A DNA stretch of 42,254 nucleotides from an uncultured Pelagibacteraceae bacterium (GTDB lineage: Bacteria; Pseudomonadota; Alphaproteobacteria; Pelagibacterales; Pelagibacteraceae), in assembly GCA_902567945.1 (NCBI GenBank), contig CACFOC010000005.1, positions 1 through 42,254 on the forward strand. The letters run 5' to 3'. The notes under the pieces are model-generated. The model saw nothing but the letters and a program-made list of their open reading frames with translations. It had not been told where the DNA came from and made no database searches. The position numbers and the translations under genes were made by a program. Positions 26,799-35,152 of the stretch are shown here, in pieces (positions within the stretch are counted from its first letter, which is position 1; each line of letters opens with the position of its first letter).

Positions 26799-27464
26799 AT
26801 GTTTTGGAAAGATGAAGGATATTTGTTGCATAAAAATAATTATGACGAAAATTCTATTATCATAGAGGCTTTTACTTTAAACCATGGCAAATCGACAGGA
26901 ATAGTTTATGGCGGCGCATCAAGAAAGTTAAAAAAAAACTTTCAAATTGGTAATAAAATATCTTTAAATTCAAAGTCAAAAGGTGAAAATAAAATTGGCT
27001 ATTTTACTGTAGAACTAATTAAACCTATTGCTCCTACTTATTTTGAGGATAAAAAAAGAAGTATTTGTATATTGTCAGCATCTTCTATTTTAAAAATTTT
27101 ATTACCCGATAGACAAATCAATAAAAATATTTACTTATCATTTGATACTATGTTTAATAATTTGCATTTAGATAATTGGATCATTTCATATATACATTGG
27201 GAACTTTTTCTAATTAAAGAGCTTGGATTTGATGTTAATTTAAATATAAAGAAAAATATAAAACTTAATAATAACTCCATAGAAATTAACGGGAAGATAT
27301 TTAATATTCCAAAAATCTTATTTAATAGTATTAACAACGCCAACAAAACTCAAATAAGAGAAGCGTTAGAGTTTAATAGAAGTTTAATAATGGAAAATTT
27401 TATATTACCTAATCAACTTAGATTTCCTTTATCAAGAAATCTTCTTGAAAAATATTATAATTAA
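26799..27464 (+). CDS. recO: DNA repair protein RecO
   Basis: Loads RecA onto single-stranded gaps with RecR (RecFOR pathway). It is 221 aa. The N-terminal OB-fold matches alphaproteobacterial RecO: FWKDEGYLLHKNNYDENS, FTLNHGKSTGIVYGGASRK. The helical remainder (ELFLIKELGFDVNL) also fits. Sequence conservation beyond the N-terminus is low, as is typical. Position at the end of the lepB-rnc run supports the call. Convergent with hemB over an 11-base gap that has no visible terminator hairpin. Confidence 0.87.
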   Translation: MFWKDEGYLLHKNNYDENSIIIEAFTLNHGKSTGIVYGGASRKLKKNFQIGNKISLNSKSKGENKIGYFTVELIKPIAPTYFEDKKRSICILSASSILKILLPDRQINKNIYLSFDTMFNNLHLDNWIISYIHWELFLIKELGFDVNLNIKKNIKLNNNSIEINGKIFNIPKILFNSINNANKTQIREALEFNRSLIMENFILPNQLRFPLSRNLLEKYYN

Positions 27465-27475
27465 ATATTATATAT

Positions 27476-28465
27476 TTAGCCTAACTTATCCACAATTTTA
27501 TCAGCAAAATAAGTTACAATTGCACTGGCTCCAGCTCTTTTAAAAGAAATTAAACTTTCAACTATGGCTTCCTCATTTAGTAGATTATTGTTAATAGCAT
27601 TTTGAATTAAGCTATACTCTCCAGAAACTTGATATGCAAAAACAGGAATTTTAAAGTTATCTTTAACAAGTTTAATTATATCTAAATATGGCATTCCAGG
27701 TTTTACCATTACAAAATCAGCACCTTCACTTATATCTAACGCAACCTCTCTTAACGCTTCTTTTGAATTATAAAAGTCCATTTGATAATTTTTTTTATCA
27801 CTCTTTAAGGATTTTTTAGACCCAACTGCATCTCTAAAAGGTCCATAAAAATTTGAAGCATATTTTACTGCATAAGATAATATTTGTGTTTTTTTAAAAC
27901 CATTTTTGTCTAATGATTTTCTGATTTCACCAATTCTTCCATCCATCATGTCAGATGGAGCTATTACATCACATCCCATTTCGGCCTGCAAAAGCGATTG
28001 TTTGACTAAAACTTTAATTGTAGCGTCGTTATCAACATAATTATTTTTTAAAATTCCATCGTGACCGTGTGATGTATACGGATCTAAAGCAACGTCACAC
28101 ATTAATCCAATCTCGTTAAAATTTTTTTTAATTAATTTAAGGGCTTTACAAACTAAATTATTTTTATTTAATGCTTCAGAACCATTTGCATTTTTTTTTG
28201 ATACTGGGGTATTAGGAAATAAAGCTATTAAAGGAATTTTTTTACTTATCGCTTTTTCAACCAGTTTTTCAACTTTATCTATAGAGTATCTATGTACACC
28301 AGGCATTGATTTAATTGGTTCTTTTATATTTTTTCCTTCTCTAATAAAAATTGGCCATATAAGATCACTGGCTGATAAATTGCTTTCTCTAACAAGTCGC
28401 CTTGACCATTCGGTTTTTCTATTTCTTCTTAAACGCACACTAGGATATGAACCTATATTTTTCAT
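27476..28465 (-). CDS. hemB: Delta-aminolevulinic acid dehydratase (porphobilinogen synthase), metal site of the Asp type
   Basis: Joins two 5-aminolevulinates into porphobilinogen for heme synthesis. It is 329 aa. The N-terminus SYPSVRLRRNRKTEWSRRLV is diagnostic. The active-site lysines are in GPFRDAVGSKKS and FVMVKPGMPY. At the metal site the sequence is DVALDPYTSHGHDG (124-137), so the three zinc cysteines of the zinc-type enzyme are Ala126, Asp128 and Asp136. This pattern marks the zinc-independent, magnesium-type enzymes known from other alphaproteobacteria and Pseudomonas. A promoter candidate lies upstream at 28504-28531. Confidence 0.97.
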   Translation of the reverse strand: MKNIGSYPSVRLRRNRKTEWSRRLVRESNLSASDLIWPIFIREGKNIKEPIKSMPGVHRYSIDKVEKLVEKAISKKIPLIALFPNTPVSKKNANGSEALNKNNLVCKALKLIKKNFNEIGLMCDVALDPYTSHGHDGILKNNYVDNDATIKVLVKQSLLQAEMGCDVIAPSDMMDGRIGEIRKSLDKNGFKKTQILSYAVKYASNFYGPFRDAVGSKKSLKSDKKNYQMDFYNSKEALREVALDISEGADFVMVKPGMPYLDIIKLVKDNFKIPVFAYQVSGEYSLIQNAINNNLLNEEAIVESLISFKRAGASAIVTYFADKIVDKLG

Positions 28466-28503
28466 TTGATAACTATTCTCATTTCAATTTTAAAGTTTAT
28501 ATT

Positions 28504-28531
28504 ATTATAAATTTCAATTCTATTGCGACAA
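28504..28531 (-). promoter_or_regulatory. Candidate hemB promoter
   Basis: On the minus strand TTGTCG (28526-28531) and a perfect TATAAT (28504-28509) are separated by 16 bases. This predicts a 5' UTR of about 30 bases before the hemB ATG at 28465. It is the best sigma-70-like pair I found in the window. The 123-base gap 28466-28588 also must hold the promoter for the divergent oxygenase gene. Confidence 0.45.
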
Positions 28532-28588
28532 ATCCAACCTACCAAATATACCCATATTAATATAAAAAGTGTATATTATAAATTATAT

Positions 28589-29179
28589 ATGACTGACTTT
28601 ATTGATTTTCATACGGTTAGGGATTTAAAATTTGATACTGATAAGCTTCAAAACGCTTTAAAGGAAGTTTTAAAAATTAAAAAGTATGATACGGCTGGAG
28701 GCATTAGTAATTTCGGAGCCATATGTTTAAATCAAATTCCTGGACAACCTGAATCTACTAAAGGTAACAATGCTAGAGGAGTTTACTGGACTAAACCTGA
28801 TCATACAGGAAAAGAATCTTCTAGAGATATAATGATTGATGAAAAAGCTTATACTGAATTTGTTAAAGATTTTGAGCACACTTACTTTAAAGAAGTTTAT
28901 GATAAGTTATCAAAAAAATTTAAGCTTGGTCGAGTTAGAATTTTGTTAAAAGAACCTAGATCTACATTAAGTTGGCATAGAGATCCTGAACCAAGATTGC
29001 ACATTCCAATAATTACCAACCCAGGCTGTATAATGGTTATTGAGAACATTGCTAAACACCTTCCTGCAGATGGATCAGTTTATATTACGAATAATCTCAA
29101 ATATCATAATGCTTTTAATGGCGGAGAAGAAAATAGAGTCCATTTAGTGGCCTGTTTGACGGATTATAAATTCAATTAG
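28589..29179 (+). CDS. 2-oxoglutarate/Fe(II) oxygenase-like protein (aspartyl/asparaginyl beta-hydroxylase-like)
   Basis: Predicted non-heme iron dioxygenase of 196 aa. The start is the ATG at 28589; upstream in-frame codons back to 28523 read through AT-rich intergenic DNA and look non-coding. The jelly-roll core holds H130-x-D132 in SWHRDPEPRLHIPI, H173 in YHNAFNGGEENRVHL, and R183, ten residues on. These are the expected iron triad and 2-oxoglutarate-binding arginine. R136 and H138 match the RxH typical of the Asp/Asn hydroxylase-like group. The substrate is unknown. Neither neighbour (hemB, rpiB) suggests one. It appears monocistronic. Confidence 0.75.
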   Translation: MTDFIDFHTVRDLKFDTDKLQNALKEVLKIKKYDTAGGISNFGAICLNQIPGQPESTKGNNARGVYWTKPDHTGKESSRDIMIDEKAYTEFVKDFEHTYFKEVYDKLSKKFKLGRVRILLKEPRSTLSWHRDPEPRLHIPIITNPGCIMVIENIAKHLPADGSVYITNNLKYHNAFNGGEENRVHLVACLTDYKFN

Positions 29180-29255
29180 TTTATAAAAGCCCTAATCAAA
29201 ATATTGTGGTATATTTTGTTATACTATATACATGTAGTAAAACTTTAACATTACA

Positions 29256-29705
29256 GTGCCAAAAGATAAAAAAATAAAAGGTAAGAGTATTATTTTAGCA
29301 TCTGATCATGCTGGTTTTAAATTGAAAGAAGTAATTAAAAATTTTTTAATTAAAAAAAGGAATAAAGTTTTGGATCTTGGAACAAAAAATACTGAACCAG
29401 TCGATTACCCAGATTTTGCACATCAATTATCTAAAAAAATAGGAAACAGAAATAAACAATTTGGAGTTTTGGTTTGTGGCTCAGGTATAGGTATGGGTAT
29501 TGTTGCAAACCGTCATAAAAATATTAGAGCTGCTATATGTCATAATATTAAGTCAGCTAAACTTAGCAGGCAACATAATAATGCCAATGTAATAGCTATT
29601 GGAGCAAGATTGACTAAAAAAAATGTAGCATTAAAATGCGTAAGTGCATTTATAAAAACTAACTTTAAAGGCGGTCGACATTTAAGACGAATAAGAAAAA
29701 TATAA
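29256..29705 (+). CDS. rpiB: Ribose-5-phosphate isomerase B
   Basis: Interconverts ribulose 5-phosphate and ribose 5-phosphate. It is 149 aa from a GTG at 29256. No in-frame ATG lies before the conserved SDHAGFKLK block, so the GTG is chosen. The catalytic cysteine is in [17 protein letters not shown] near residue 71, followed by NKxxxIRAA-like text (KNIRAAICH) and the [12 protein letters not shown] block. The rpiB-glyA-nrdR order is common in alphaproteobacteria. The gene is coupled to glyA by TAATG. Confidence 0.93.
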   Translation: MPKDKKIKGKSIILASDHAGFKLKEVIKNFLIKKRNKVLDLGTKNTEPVDYPDFAHQLSKKIGNRNKQFGVLVCGSGIGMGIVANRHKNIRAAICHNIKSAKLSRQHNNANVIAIGARLTKKNVALKCVSAFIKTNFKGGRHLRRIRKI

Positions 29706-31021
29706 TGAATAAATTAAATAAATATATGTCTGATAGTTACCAAAATTTTTTTGATAGTGATTTATCTATTACAGATCCTGATTTATATAATTCTATAAAA
29801 CAAGAACTTGAAAGACAGCAGCAGCATATTGAATTAATAGCTTCTGAAAATATAGTATCTAAAGCTGTATTAGATGCTCAAGGTTCTATAATGACGAATA
29901 AATATGCTGAAGGTTATCCTTCAAAAAGATATTATGGTGGTTGTGAATTTGTAGACAAAGCTGAGGACTTGGCTTTAAATAGAGTAAAAAAATTATTTGA
30001 TGCCAAATATGCAAATGTTCAACCACATTCAGGCGCTCAAGCAAATGGAGCAGTATATCTTGCACTATTAAAACCTGGAGACCCAATACTTGGTATGAGT
30101 TTAAATTCAGGAGGACATCTAACTCATGGAGCAAAAGTTGCACTTTCTGGTAAGTGGTTAAATTCATTTCATTATGATGTTGATAAAGAAACAGGATTAA
30201 TAGATTACGATATAGTTGAATCTCTTGCATTAAAACATAAACCCAAAATTATTATTGCGGGTGGAAGTGCTTATTCAAGAATTATAGATTTTAAAAAGTT
30301 TAAGGATATAGCTAAAAAGGTTGATGCTTATTTGATGGTAGATATGGCTCACTTTTCAGGATTGGTTGCTGGCAAGGGCTACCCAAATCCAATTGAACAT
30401 GCTGACGTTGTTACTTCAACTACTCACAAAGTGTTAAGAGGGGCTAGAGGAGGAATAATACTAACGAACAGAGAAGATGTATTTAAAAAAATAAATTCAG
30501 CAGTTTTTCCTGGCTATCAAGGCGGTCCACTAATGCATATAATAGCTGCTAAAGCTGTTGCGTTCCAAGAAGCTTTACATCCTTCTTTCAAAGAATATAT
30601 AAAAGTAGTTCTTGCGAATGCTAAAATTTTATCAGAGACATTAAAAAATAATGGATTTAAAATTTTTTCAGGAGGAACAGATACCCATCTAATGCTAGTT
30701 GATCTAAGACCTTTTAATGTAACTGGAAAAGATGCAGAAACAAGTCTGTGTAAAGCTAATATAACTTGTAATAAAAATGGTATACCATTCGATACAGCAA
30801 AGCCTACAATAACTTCAGGTATAAGACTAGGATCCCAAGCTGCAACAACTAGAGGTTTTGGATTAAATGAATTTAAGAAAGTAGGGGAGTTAATTACAAA
30901 AGTTATTAAAGGCTTATCAAGCAATTCTGCCGATAATAGCAAAACTGAAAATGAAGTTAGAAATGAAGTGATTTCACTTTGCTCTAAATTTCCTATATAT
31001 AACCACTTAATAAAAAAATAA
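29705..31021 (+). CDS. glyA: Serine hydroxymethyltransferase
   Basis: PLP enzyme that interconverts serine plus THF and glycine plus 5,10-methylene-THF. It is 438 aa from the ATG at 29705; a second in-frame ATG seven codons on is an alternative. Signatures are [27 protein letters not shown], the HxD-type [13 protein letters not shown], and the PLP lysine in [14 protein letters not shown] near residue 240. No glycine riboswitch is visible ahead of it; expression seems tied to rpiB by a TAATG overlap. Works on the same folate pool as sarcosine oxidase at 11699-16793. Confidence 0.98.
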   Translation: MNKLNKYMSDSYQNFFDSDLSITDPDLYNSIKQELERQQQHIELIASENIVSKAVLDAQGSIMTNKYAEGYPSKRYYGGCEFVDKAEDLALNRVKKLFDAKYANVQPHSGAQANGAVYLALLKPGDPILGMSLNSGGHLTHGAKVALSGKWLNSFHYDVDKETGLIDYDIVESLALKHKPKIIIAGGSAYSRIIDFKKFKDIAKKVDAYLMVDMAHFSGLVAGKGYPNPIEHADVVTSTTHKVLRGARGGIILTNREDVFKKINSAVFPGYQGGPLMHIIAAKAVAFQEALHPSFKEYIKVVLANAKILSETLKNNGFKIFSGGTDTHLMLVDLRPFNVTGKDAETSLCKANITCNKNGIPFDTAKPTITSGIRLGSQAATTRGFGLNEFKKVGELITKVIKGLSSNSADNSKTENEVRNEVISLCSKFPIYNHLIKK

Positions 31022-31024
31022 TTT

Positions 31025-31486
31025 ATGTTATGTCCATTTTGTAGACAAAAAGATACTTCTGTAGTTGATTCAAGACCCACAGAAGACGGTACAGCTATAA
31101 GAAGAAGAAGATTGAGTTCTTGTTGTAATCAAAGATTTACAACATTTGAAAGGGTTCAATTTAGAGAAATGATGGTAATCAAAAATAATGGTAGAAAATC
31201 AGTCTTCGATCGAGACAAGTTAACAAAATCAGTAATGATTGCCTTGCGTAAGAGACCAGTAGATCAAGAAACTATTGATAAATTTGTTTCTAAAATTTAT
31301 AGAAATTTAGAAGATCTAGGACAGAATGAAATTATGACAAAAACAATTGGTAAATTTGTAATGGATGGGCTTAAAGAATTAGATCCAATTGCATATGTGC
31401 GTTTTGCCTCGGTTTATACCAACTTTAAGGAAGTAAAGGACTTTGAAGATTTTGTTGGTAATTTAAATGTCTATAAATCTAAATAA
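31025..31486 (+). CDS. nrdR: Transcriptional regulator NrdR with altered zinc ribbon
   Basis: Repressor of ribonucleotide reductase genes, 153 aa. The N-terminal zinc ribbon begins [18 protein letters not shown] (C3 and C6) and passes through [10 protein letters not shown]. The second half reads [13 protein letters not shown] where the family has CxxC: position 31 is Ser instead of Cys, with Cys at 33 and 34. The ATP-cone domain follows ([20 protein letters not shown]...KRP) and ends with [20 protein letters not shown]. It lies 3 nt after glyA and overlaps ribD by 20 bases, the standard alphaproteobacterial position. Confidence 0.95.
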   Translation: MLCPFCRQKDTSVVDSRPTEDGTAIRRRRLSSCCNQRFTTFERVQFREMMVIKNNGRKSVFDRDKLTKSVMIALRKRPVDQETIDKFVSKIYRNLEDLGQNEIMTKTIGKFVMDGLKELDPIAYVRFASVYTNFKEVKDFEDFVGNLNVYKSK

Positions 31487-32573
31487 AAAGAAAACTCATG
31501 AGTATTTTATGCGGCTTGCGTTACAACAAGCTAATAAAGTATTGGGAAATACAAAAGAAAATCCTGCCGTAGGTTGCGTATTAACAAAAAATAACAACGT
31601 TGTTTATGCTGGACATACTAGTATTAACGGAAGACCTCATGCGGAACAAAATGTATTAAGAAATTATAATAAAGATTTTAAAAATACAAGTCTTTATGTA
31701 ACTTTAGAACCATGTTCAAATTTTGGAAAGACACCTCCGTGTGCAAATTTAATTATTAAAAAAAAAATTAAAAATGTTTATTTTTCTATAAAAGATCCTG
31801 ATACAAGATCGTTTAATAAAAGTACAAAAGAATTTAGAAAAAAAAAAATCAATGCAAAACATGGATTTTTAACAAAAAATATAAAATCATTTTATAGAAG
31901 TTATACAAAGAGTAGAAAAGGAATCTTGCCATTTGTTACTGTAAAATTAGCAATATCTAAAGATTTTTACACAATCAATAAAAAAAAGAATCAATGGATT
32001 ACAAATGAATATTCTAGAGGTAGAGTTCATCTTATGAGATCGGAGCATGATTGTATCATCACTAGCTCAAAAACAGTATTAAGAGATGATCCTAAAATGA
32101 CTTGTAGAGTAGATGGACTAGGTAACAAAAGCCCTACTATAATTGTTCTTGATAGTAAATTACAGATAACTGCTAAATCGTTTATTTTAAAAAACGCCAA
32201 AAATATTAAGACAATCATTTTATATAATTCGATAAATGAAAAAAAAATTAAATCTTTAAAAAAAAGGGGAGTTAAATTTTATAAAATTTCTAGAAATGCT
32301 GATGGAAATCTAAATTTGTTAGAAACTCTTTTGTTATTAAAAAAAATAGGTTTTTCAAGGATATTTGTAGAATCTGGAATTAATTTAATTACAAGTTTCT
32401 TGAAAAAAAATTTAGTTGATGACTTCAAGCTATTTATATCTAATAATAAACTTAGGAAAAATGGTTCAGGCAATGCAAAAAATGTTTTAAATAAATTTCT
32501 TAAGAATAAAAAGTTTAATAAAGATACTATAAATCTTTGTGGAGATGCTCTTAAAACATATAAATTACAATAA
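31467..32573 (+). CDS. ribD: Bifunctional diaminohydroxyphosphoribosylaminopyrimidine deaminase / 5-amino-6-(5-phosphoribosylamino)uracil reductase
   Basis: Second and third steps of riboflavin synthesis. It is 368 aa. The N-terminal deaminase holds the zinc site: NPAVGCVL, then HAE in [10 protein letters not shown] near residue 50, and [13 protein letters not shown] near residue 77. The C-terminal reductase starts near [12 protein letters not shown] and includes [15 protein letters not shown]. The ATG at 31467 lies 20 bases inside nrdR and gives a normal N-terminus ahead of [10 protein letters not shown]. The stop overlaps ribE by one base. Confidence 0.95.
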   Translation: MSINLNKKKTHEYFMRLALQQANKVLGNTKENPAVGCVLTKNNNVVYAGHTSINGRPHAEQNVLRNYNKDFKNTSLYVTLEPCSNFGKTPPCANLIIKKKIKNVYFSIKDPDTRSFNKSTKEFRKKKINAKHGFLTKNIKSFYRSYTKSRKGILPFVTVKLAISKDFYTINKKKNQWITNEYSRGRVHLMRSEHDCIITSSKTVLRDDPKMTCRVDGLGNKSPTIIVLDSKLQITAKSFILKNAKNIKTIILYNSINEKKIKSLKKRGVKFYKISRNADGNLNLLETLLLLKKIGFSRIFVESGINLITSFLKKNLVDDFKLFISNNKLRKNGSGNAKNVLNKFLKNKKFNKDTINLCGDALKTYKLQ

Positions 32574-33157
32574 TGTTTAATGGAATAATAAAAAATACAG
32601 GTAAAATAAACAAGATATTTAAAGGAAAAAAAGATTGTACTTTGGAAATTGTATCTAATATTAAATTTTCCAAAGATGAAATTGGTTCATCCATTTCTTG
32701 TTCAGGTGCGTGTCTCACTTTAGAAAATTATAAAAAAAATCTATGTAGATTCTACATCTCAAAAGAAACTTTAAGTAAGACTATTTTCAAGTTTTGTAAA
32801 AAAGGCGATATTATAAATCTTGAAAAATCTCTTAGATTTGGAGATAGAATATCTGGACATTTTGTTCAAGGTCACGTTGATACTACTTGTCAGACTAAAA
32901 CTATTCTACATTTGGGAAAATCATGGGAAATTACATTTAATTTATCTAAAAATTATAAAAAATATTTAATACAAAAAGGATCCATCGCAATTAACGGTGT
33001 GTCACTTACCATAGCTAAAATAGTTAATAATGGATTTAAAATTGTGATAATTCCCCAAACCTTAAAACAAACTAATTTAATTTTATTAAAAAAAAGAGAC
33101 CATGTTAATATCGAATTTGATCTTTTTGGTAAATATATGAAAAATTTTATAAAATGA
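32573..33157 (+). CDS. ribE: Riboflavin synthase alpha chain
   Basis: Dismutates two 6,7-dimethyl-8-ribityllumazines to riboflavin. It is 194 aa with two tandem lumazine-binding barrels: [21 protein letters not shown] and ISGHFVQGHVDTT in the first, then GSIAINGVSLTIA in the second. The start overlaps the ribD stop (TAATG), and the stop overlaps ribB by four bases (ATGA). Called ribC in E. coli. Confidence 0.95.
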   Translation: MFNGIIKNTGKINKIFKGKKDCTLEIVSNIKFSKDEIGSSISCSGACLTLENYKKNLCRFYISKETLSKTIFKFCKKGDIINLEKSLRFGDRISGHFVQGHVDTTCQTKTILHLGKSWEITFNLSKNYKKYLIQKGSIAINGVSLTIAKIVNNGFKIVIIPQTLKQTNLILLKKRDHVNIEFDLFGKYMKNFIK

Positions 33158-34257
33158 AAAAAATTAAATTTTCTAAAATTAACAAAATTATCGAAGATGC
33201 GAAAAAAGGTAAGATATTCGTGTTAGTTGATGACGAGGGCAGAGAAAATGAAGGCGACTTAATAATTCCTGCATCTAAAGTTTCTGCAAAATCAATTAAC
33301 TTTATGGCTAAATATGGTCGTGGTCTTATATGCTTAGCTTTATCTCAAAGCCAAGTTAATAAATTAAATTTACCACTGATGTCATCTACAAATAATTCTA
33401 GAACGCAAACCGCTTTTACAGTTTCTATAGAAGCAAAAAAAGGAATTACTACTGGTATATCCGCTCACGATCGTGCTCATACTATTAAAACAGCAATAAA
33501 AAAAAATGCTTCAGCAAAAAATTTAGTTTCACCAGGTCATGTATTTCCACTTGTATCTAAAAATGGTGGGGTTTTAGTCAGGGCAGGGCACACCGAGGCA
33601 TCAGTAGATATTGCAAAATTATCAAAATCTGGTTCCTCAGCAGTTATTTGTGAAATTATGAATGACGATGGTACTATGGCAAAAGGCATACAGTTATATA
33701 ATTTTGCTAAAAAACATAAATTAAAACTTGGAAAAATTGAAGACTTAATTGCTTATCGATTGAATCGAGAAAAATTAATCAAACTAAAAAAAACAACTTT
33801 TATTAAAATAAAAAAACAAAAATATAGTATTAAAATATTTGAAAACTTACTTGATGGATCAGAGAATTTTGCATTGATTAAAGGTAATTTGAGAAAAAAC
33901 AAGAATCCAAGAGTTAGAGTAATATCTTCCAATATTGTTAAAAACTATTTAATGGGGGAACAGTTACCAGATTCTTTCAACAAAACTATAGATTATTTTA
34001 AAAAATATAAAGATTGTGTTTTAGTTTTTATTAGAGACACAAATCTTAAATCTGTTTCTGAAACTTTAAGAGGATATAAAAGTAGAAATTTTTATAAAAA
34101 TAATCAGGATAAGTTAATAAAAAATTATGGTATTGGGGCGCAGATTATTAAATCAATGAATATTGAGAAGATGATATTGGTTACAAGATCAAAAAAAAGA
34201 GTTGTTGGATTAGATGGATATGGGATAAAAATAACAAAACAGGAAATAATAAAATGA
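33154..34257 (+). CDS. ribB: 3,4-dihydroxy-2-butanone 4-phosphate synthase with degenerate GTP cyclohydrolase II-like domain
   Basis: The N-terminal domain (about 1-200) makes DHBP from ribulose 5-phosphate. It has the acidic loop VDDEGRENEGDLI at 25-37, AHDRAHT, and RAGHTEASVDIAKLS. The C-terminal part (about 205-367) has GTP cyclohydrolase II shape, but the three zinc cysteines of the CxxxxxRCDCG-type loop are absent. The corresponding stretch reads RVISSNIVKNYLMG and QLPDSFNKTIDYF. So this half is probably not a GTP cyclohydrolase, and a separate RibA should exist. Such RibBA-like proteins with an inactive second half are known in proteobacteria. It is coupled on both sides by ATGA overlaps. 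Confidence 0.92.
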   Translation: MKKIKFSKINKIIEDAKKGKIFVLVDDEGRENEGDLIIPASKVSAKSINFMAKYGRGLICLALSQSQVNKLNLPLMSSTNNSRTQTAFTVSIEAKKGITTGISAHDRAHTIKTAIKKNASAKNLVSPGHVFPLVSKNGGVLVRAGHTEASVDIAKLSKSGSSAVICEIMNDDGTMAKGIQLYNFAKKHKLKLGKIEDLIAYRLNREKLIKLKKTTFIKIKKQKYSIKIFENLLDGSENFALIKGNLRKNKNPRVRVISSNIVKNYLMGEQLPDSFNKTIDYFKKYKDCVLVFIRDTNLKSVSETLRGYKSRNFYKNNQDKLIKNYGIGAQIIKSMNIEKMILVTRSKKRVVGLDGYGIKITKQEIIK

Positions 34258-34667
34258 AAGTAAAAATTTGTGTAATTGTTGCTAATTATTATCCAATAAT
34301 ATCTAAACTCTTATTAGTTGGAGCAAATAAGGTCTTAAAGAAGAAAGGTATTAAAAGTTATAAAATAATTAAAACAAAAGGAACCTATGAAATACCAGTC
34401 ATAATATCAAAAATAATAAAAAAGTATGATGCATTTATTGCATTAGGGTGTGTAATAAAAGGTGAAACTCCACATTTTAAATTCATATCTAGTTCAACGA
34501 TTGATGCCTTAATGTATTTATCAATTAAAAATGCTAAGCCTATTGGCAACGGAATTATTACATCGCTCAACAAAAAGCAGGCTCTCGTACGTTCTAATCC
34601 GAAATTAAAAGATAAGGGTGGTGAAGCTGCTATAGCTGCACTTTCAGTATTAAAAATTAGAAAATGA
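34254..34667 (+). CDS. ribH: 6,7-dimethyl-8-ribityllumazine synthase
   Basis: Condenses the RibD product (after dephosphorylation) with DHBP to the lumazine. It is 137 aa, somewhat short for the family. Recognisable elements are the N-terminal KICVIVANYYPIIS strand-loop, the GTYEIPVIISKI block, FIALGCVIKGETPHFKFIS with the catalytic histidine, and the C-terminal KGGEAAIAAL helix. Start and stop overlap ribB and nusB by four bases each. Confidence 0.93.
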   Translation: MKVKICVIVANYYPIISKLLLVGANKVLKKKGIKSYKIIKTKGTYEIPVIISKIIKKYDAFIALGCVIKGETPHFKFISSSTIDALMYLSIKNAKPIGNGIITSLNKKQALVRSNPKLKDKGGEAAIAALSVLKIRK

Positions 34668-35062
34668 AGCTAAAAAATCCCATAGAAAATCCAAGAGTTA
34701 TAGTAATACAAAAATTATATGGCTATTATTTGAATAAAGAATCTACAATTACATTTCCAAAAAATAAATATAAAAAATTTATAAAAGATGTGGTTAACGG
34801 AACTATTGAAAGAGAAAATTTAATTGATGACTTAATGAAAAAGGAATTGGATGAAAAAGACTTTAATAAAAATACTGAATTTATGCTAAAACTAATGACT
34901 ATGGCTGCTACTTATGAATTTATGTTTATGCATAAAATTCCTATTAAGGTTGTTATTACAGAGTATTTAAAAGTATCTGATTTTTTTGTTGATAATAAAA
35001 AAACAAAATTTTTAAATGCGATTTTAGATAAAATTTCGAAGAAAAGCAGGATCAATAGTTGA
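34664..35062 (+). CDS. nusB: Transcription antitermination factor NusB
   Basis: RNA-binding component of the rRNA antitermination complex, 132 aa, all-helical. NPRVIVIQKLYGYYLN at the N-terminus and ILDKISKK at the end are the family anchors. The usual ER.AYEL helix of the C-terminal half is not obvious, and the middle is divergent. Position directly after ribH (ATGA overlap) is the canonical one and supports the call. Confidence 0.88.
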   Translation: MKLKNPIENPRVIVIQKLYGYYLNKESTITFPKNKYKKFIKDVVNGTIERENLIDDLMKKELDEKDFNKNTEFMLKLMTMAATYEFMFMHKIPIKVVITEYLKVSDFFVDNKKTKFLNAILDKISKKSRINS

Positions 35063-35078
35063 TATATCCACAAATTTT

Positions 35079-35094
35079 AACAAAGATTTTTGTT
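35079..35094 (+). terminator. Weak hairpin after nusB
   Basis: A perfect 6-bp inverted repeat AACAAA-GATT-TTTGTT is followed about ten bases on by a run of T (35107-35113). The stem has only one G:C pair, so it is a poor intrinsic terminator. It lies in the 90-base gap between nusB and hppA, where the riboflavin operon may end. It could equally be chance in AT-rich DNA or an operator. Confidence 0.22.
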
Positions 35095-35152
35095 GCGTTT
35101 TATCTCTTTTTTTGGCAATTTCCGCTCGATTAATTTTTTTTGAAATTTTACA

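Noticed and set aside
28523-28588. N-terminal extension of the oxygenase from 28523
   Set aside because: The extra 22 codons cover the promoter region and begin at a non-ATG codon; the ATG at 28589 gives a compact family-like protein.
29180-29255. Glycine riboswitch ahead of the rpiB-glyA genes
   Set aside because: Only 76 AT-rich bases are present, with none of the conserved G-rich aptamer elements and no room for a tandem aptamer.
30517-31080. 187-codon open frame on the minus strand opposite glyA
   Set aside because: It shadows conserved glyA and the start of nrdR; codon pattern follows from the real genes.
33770-34257. Frameshift or pseudogene in ribB second half
   Set aside because: The frame is open, alignable in shape to GTP cyclohydrolase II, and coupled to ribH; loss of zinc cysteines looks evolved, not a recent break.
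35063-35152. Short gene or riboswitch between nusB and hppA
   Set aside because: No open frame with a plausible start and no structured RNA beyond a weak 6-bp hairpin; the region is T-rich and probably only a 3'/5' untranslated spacer.
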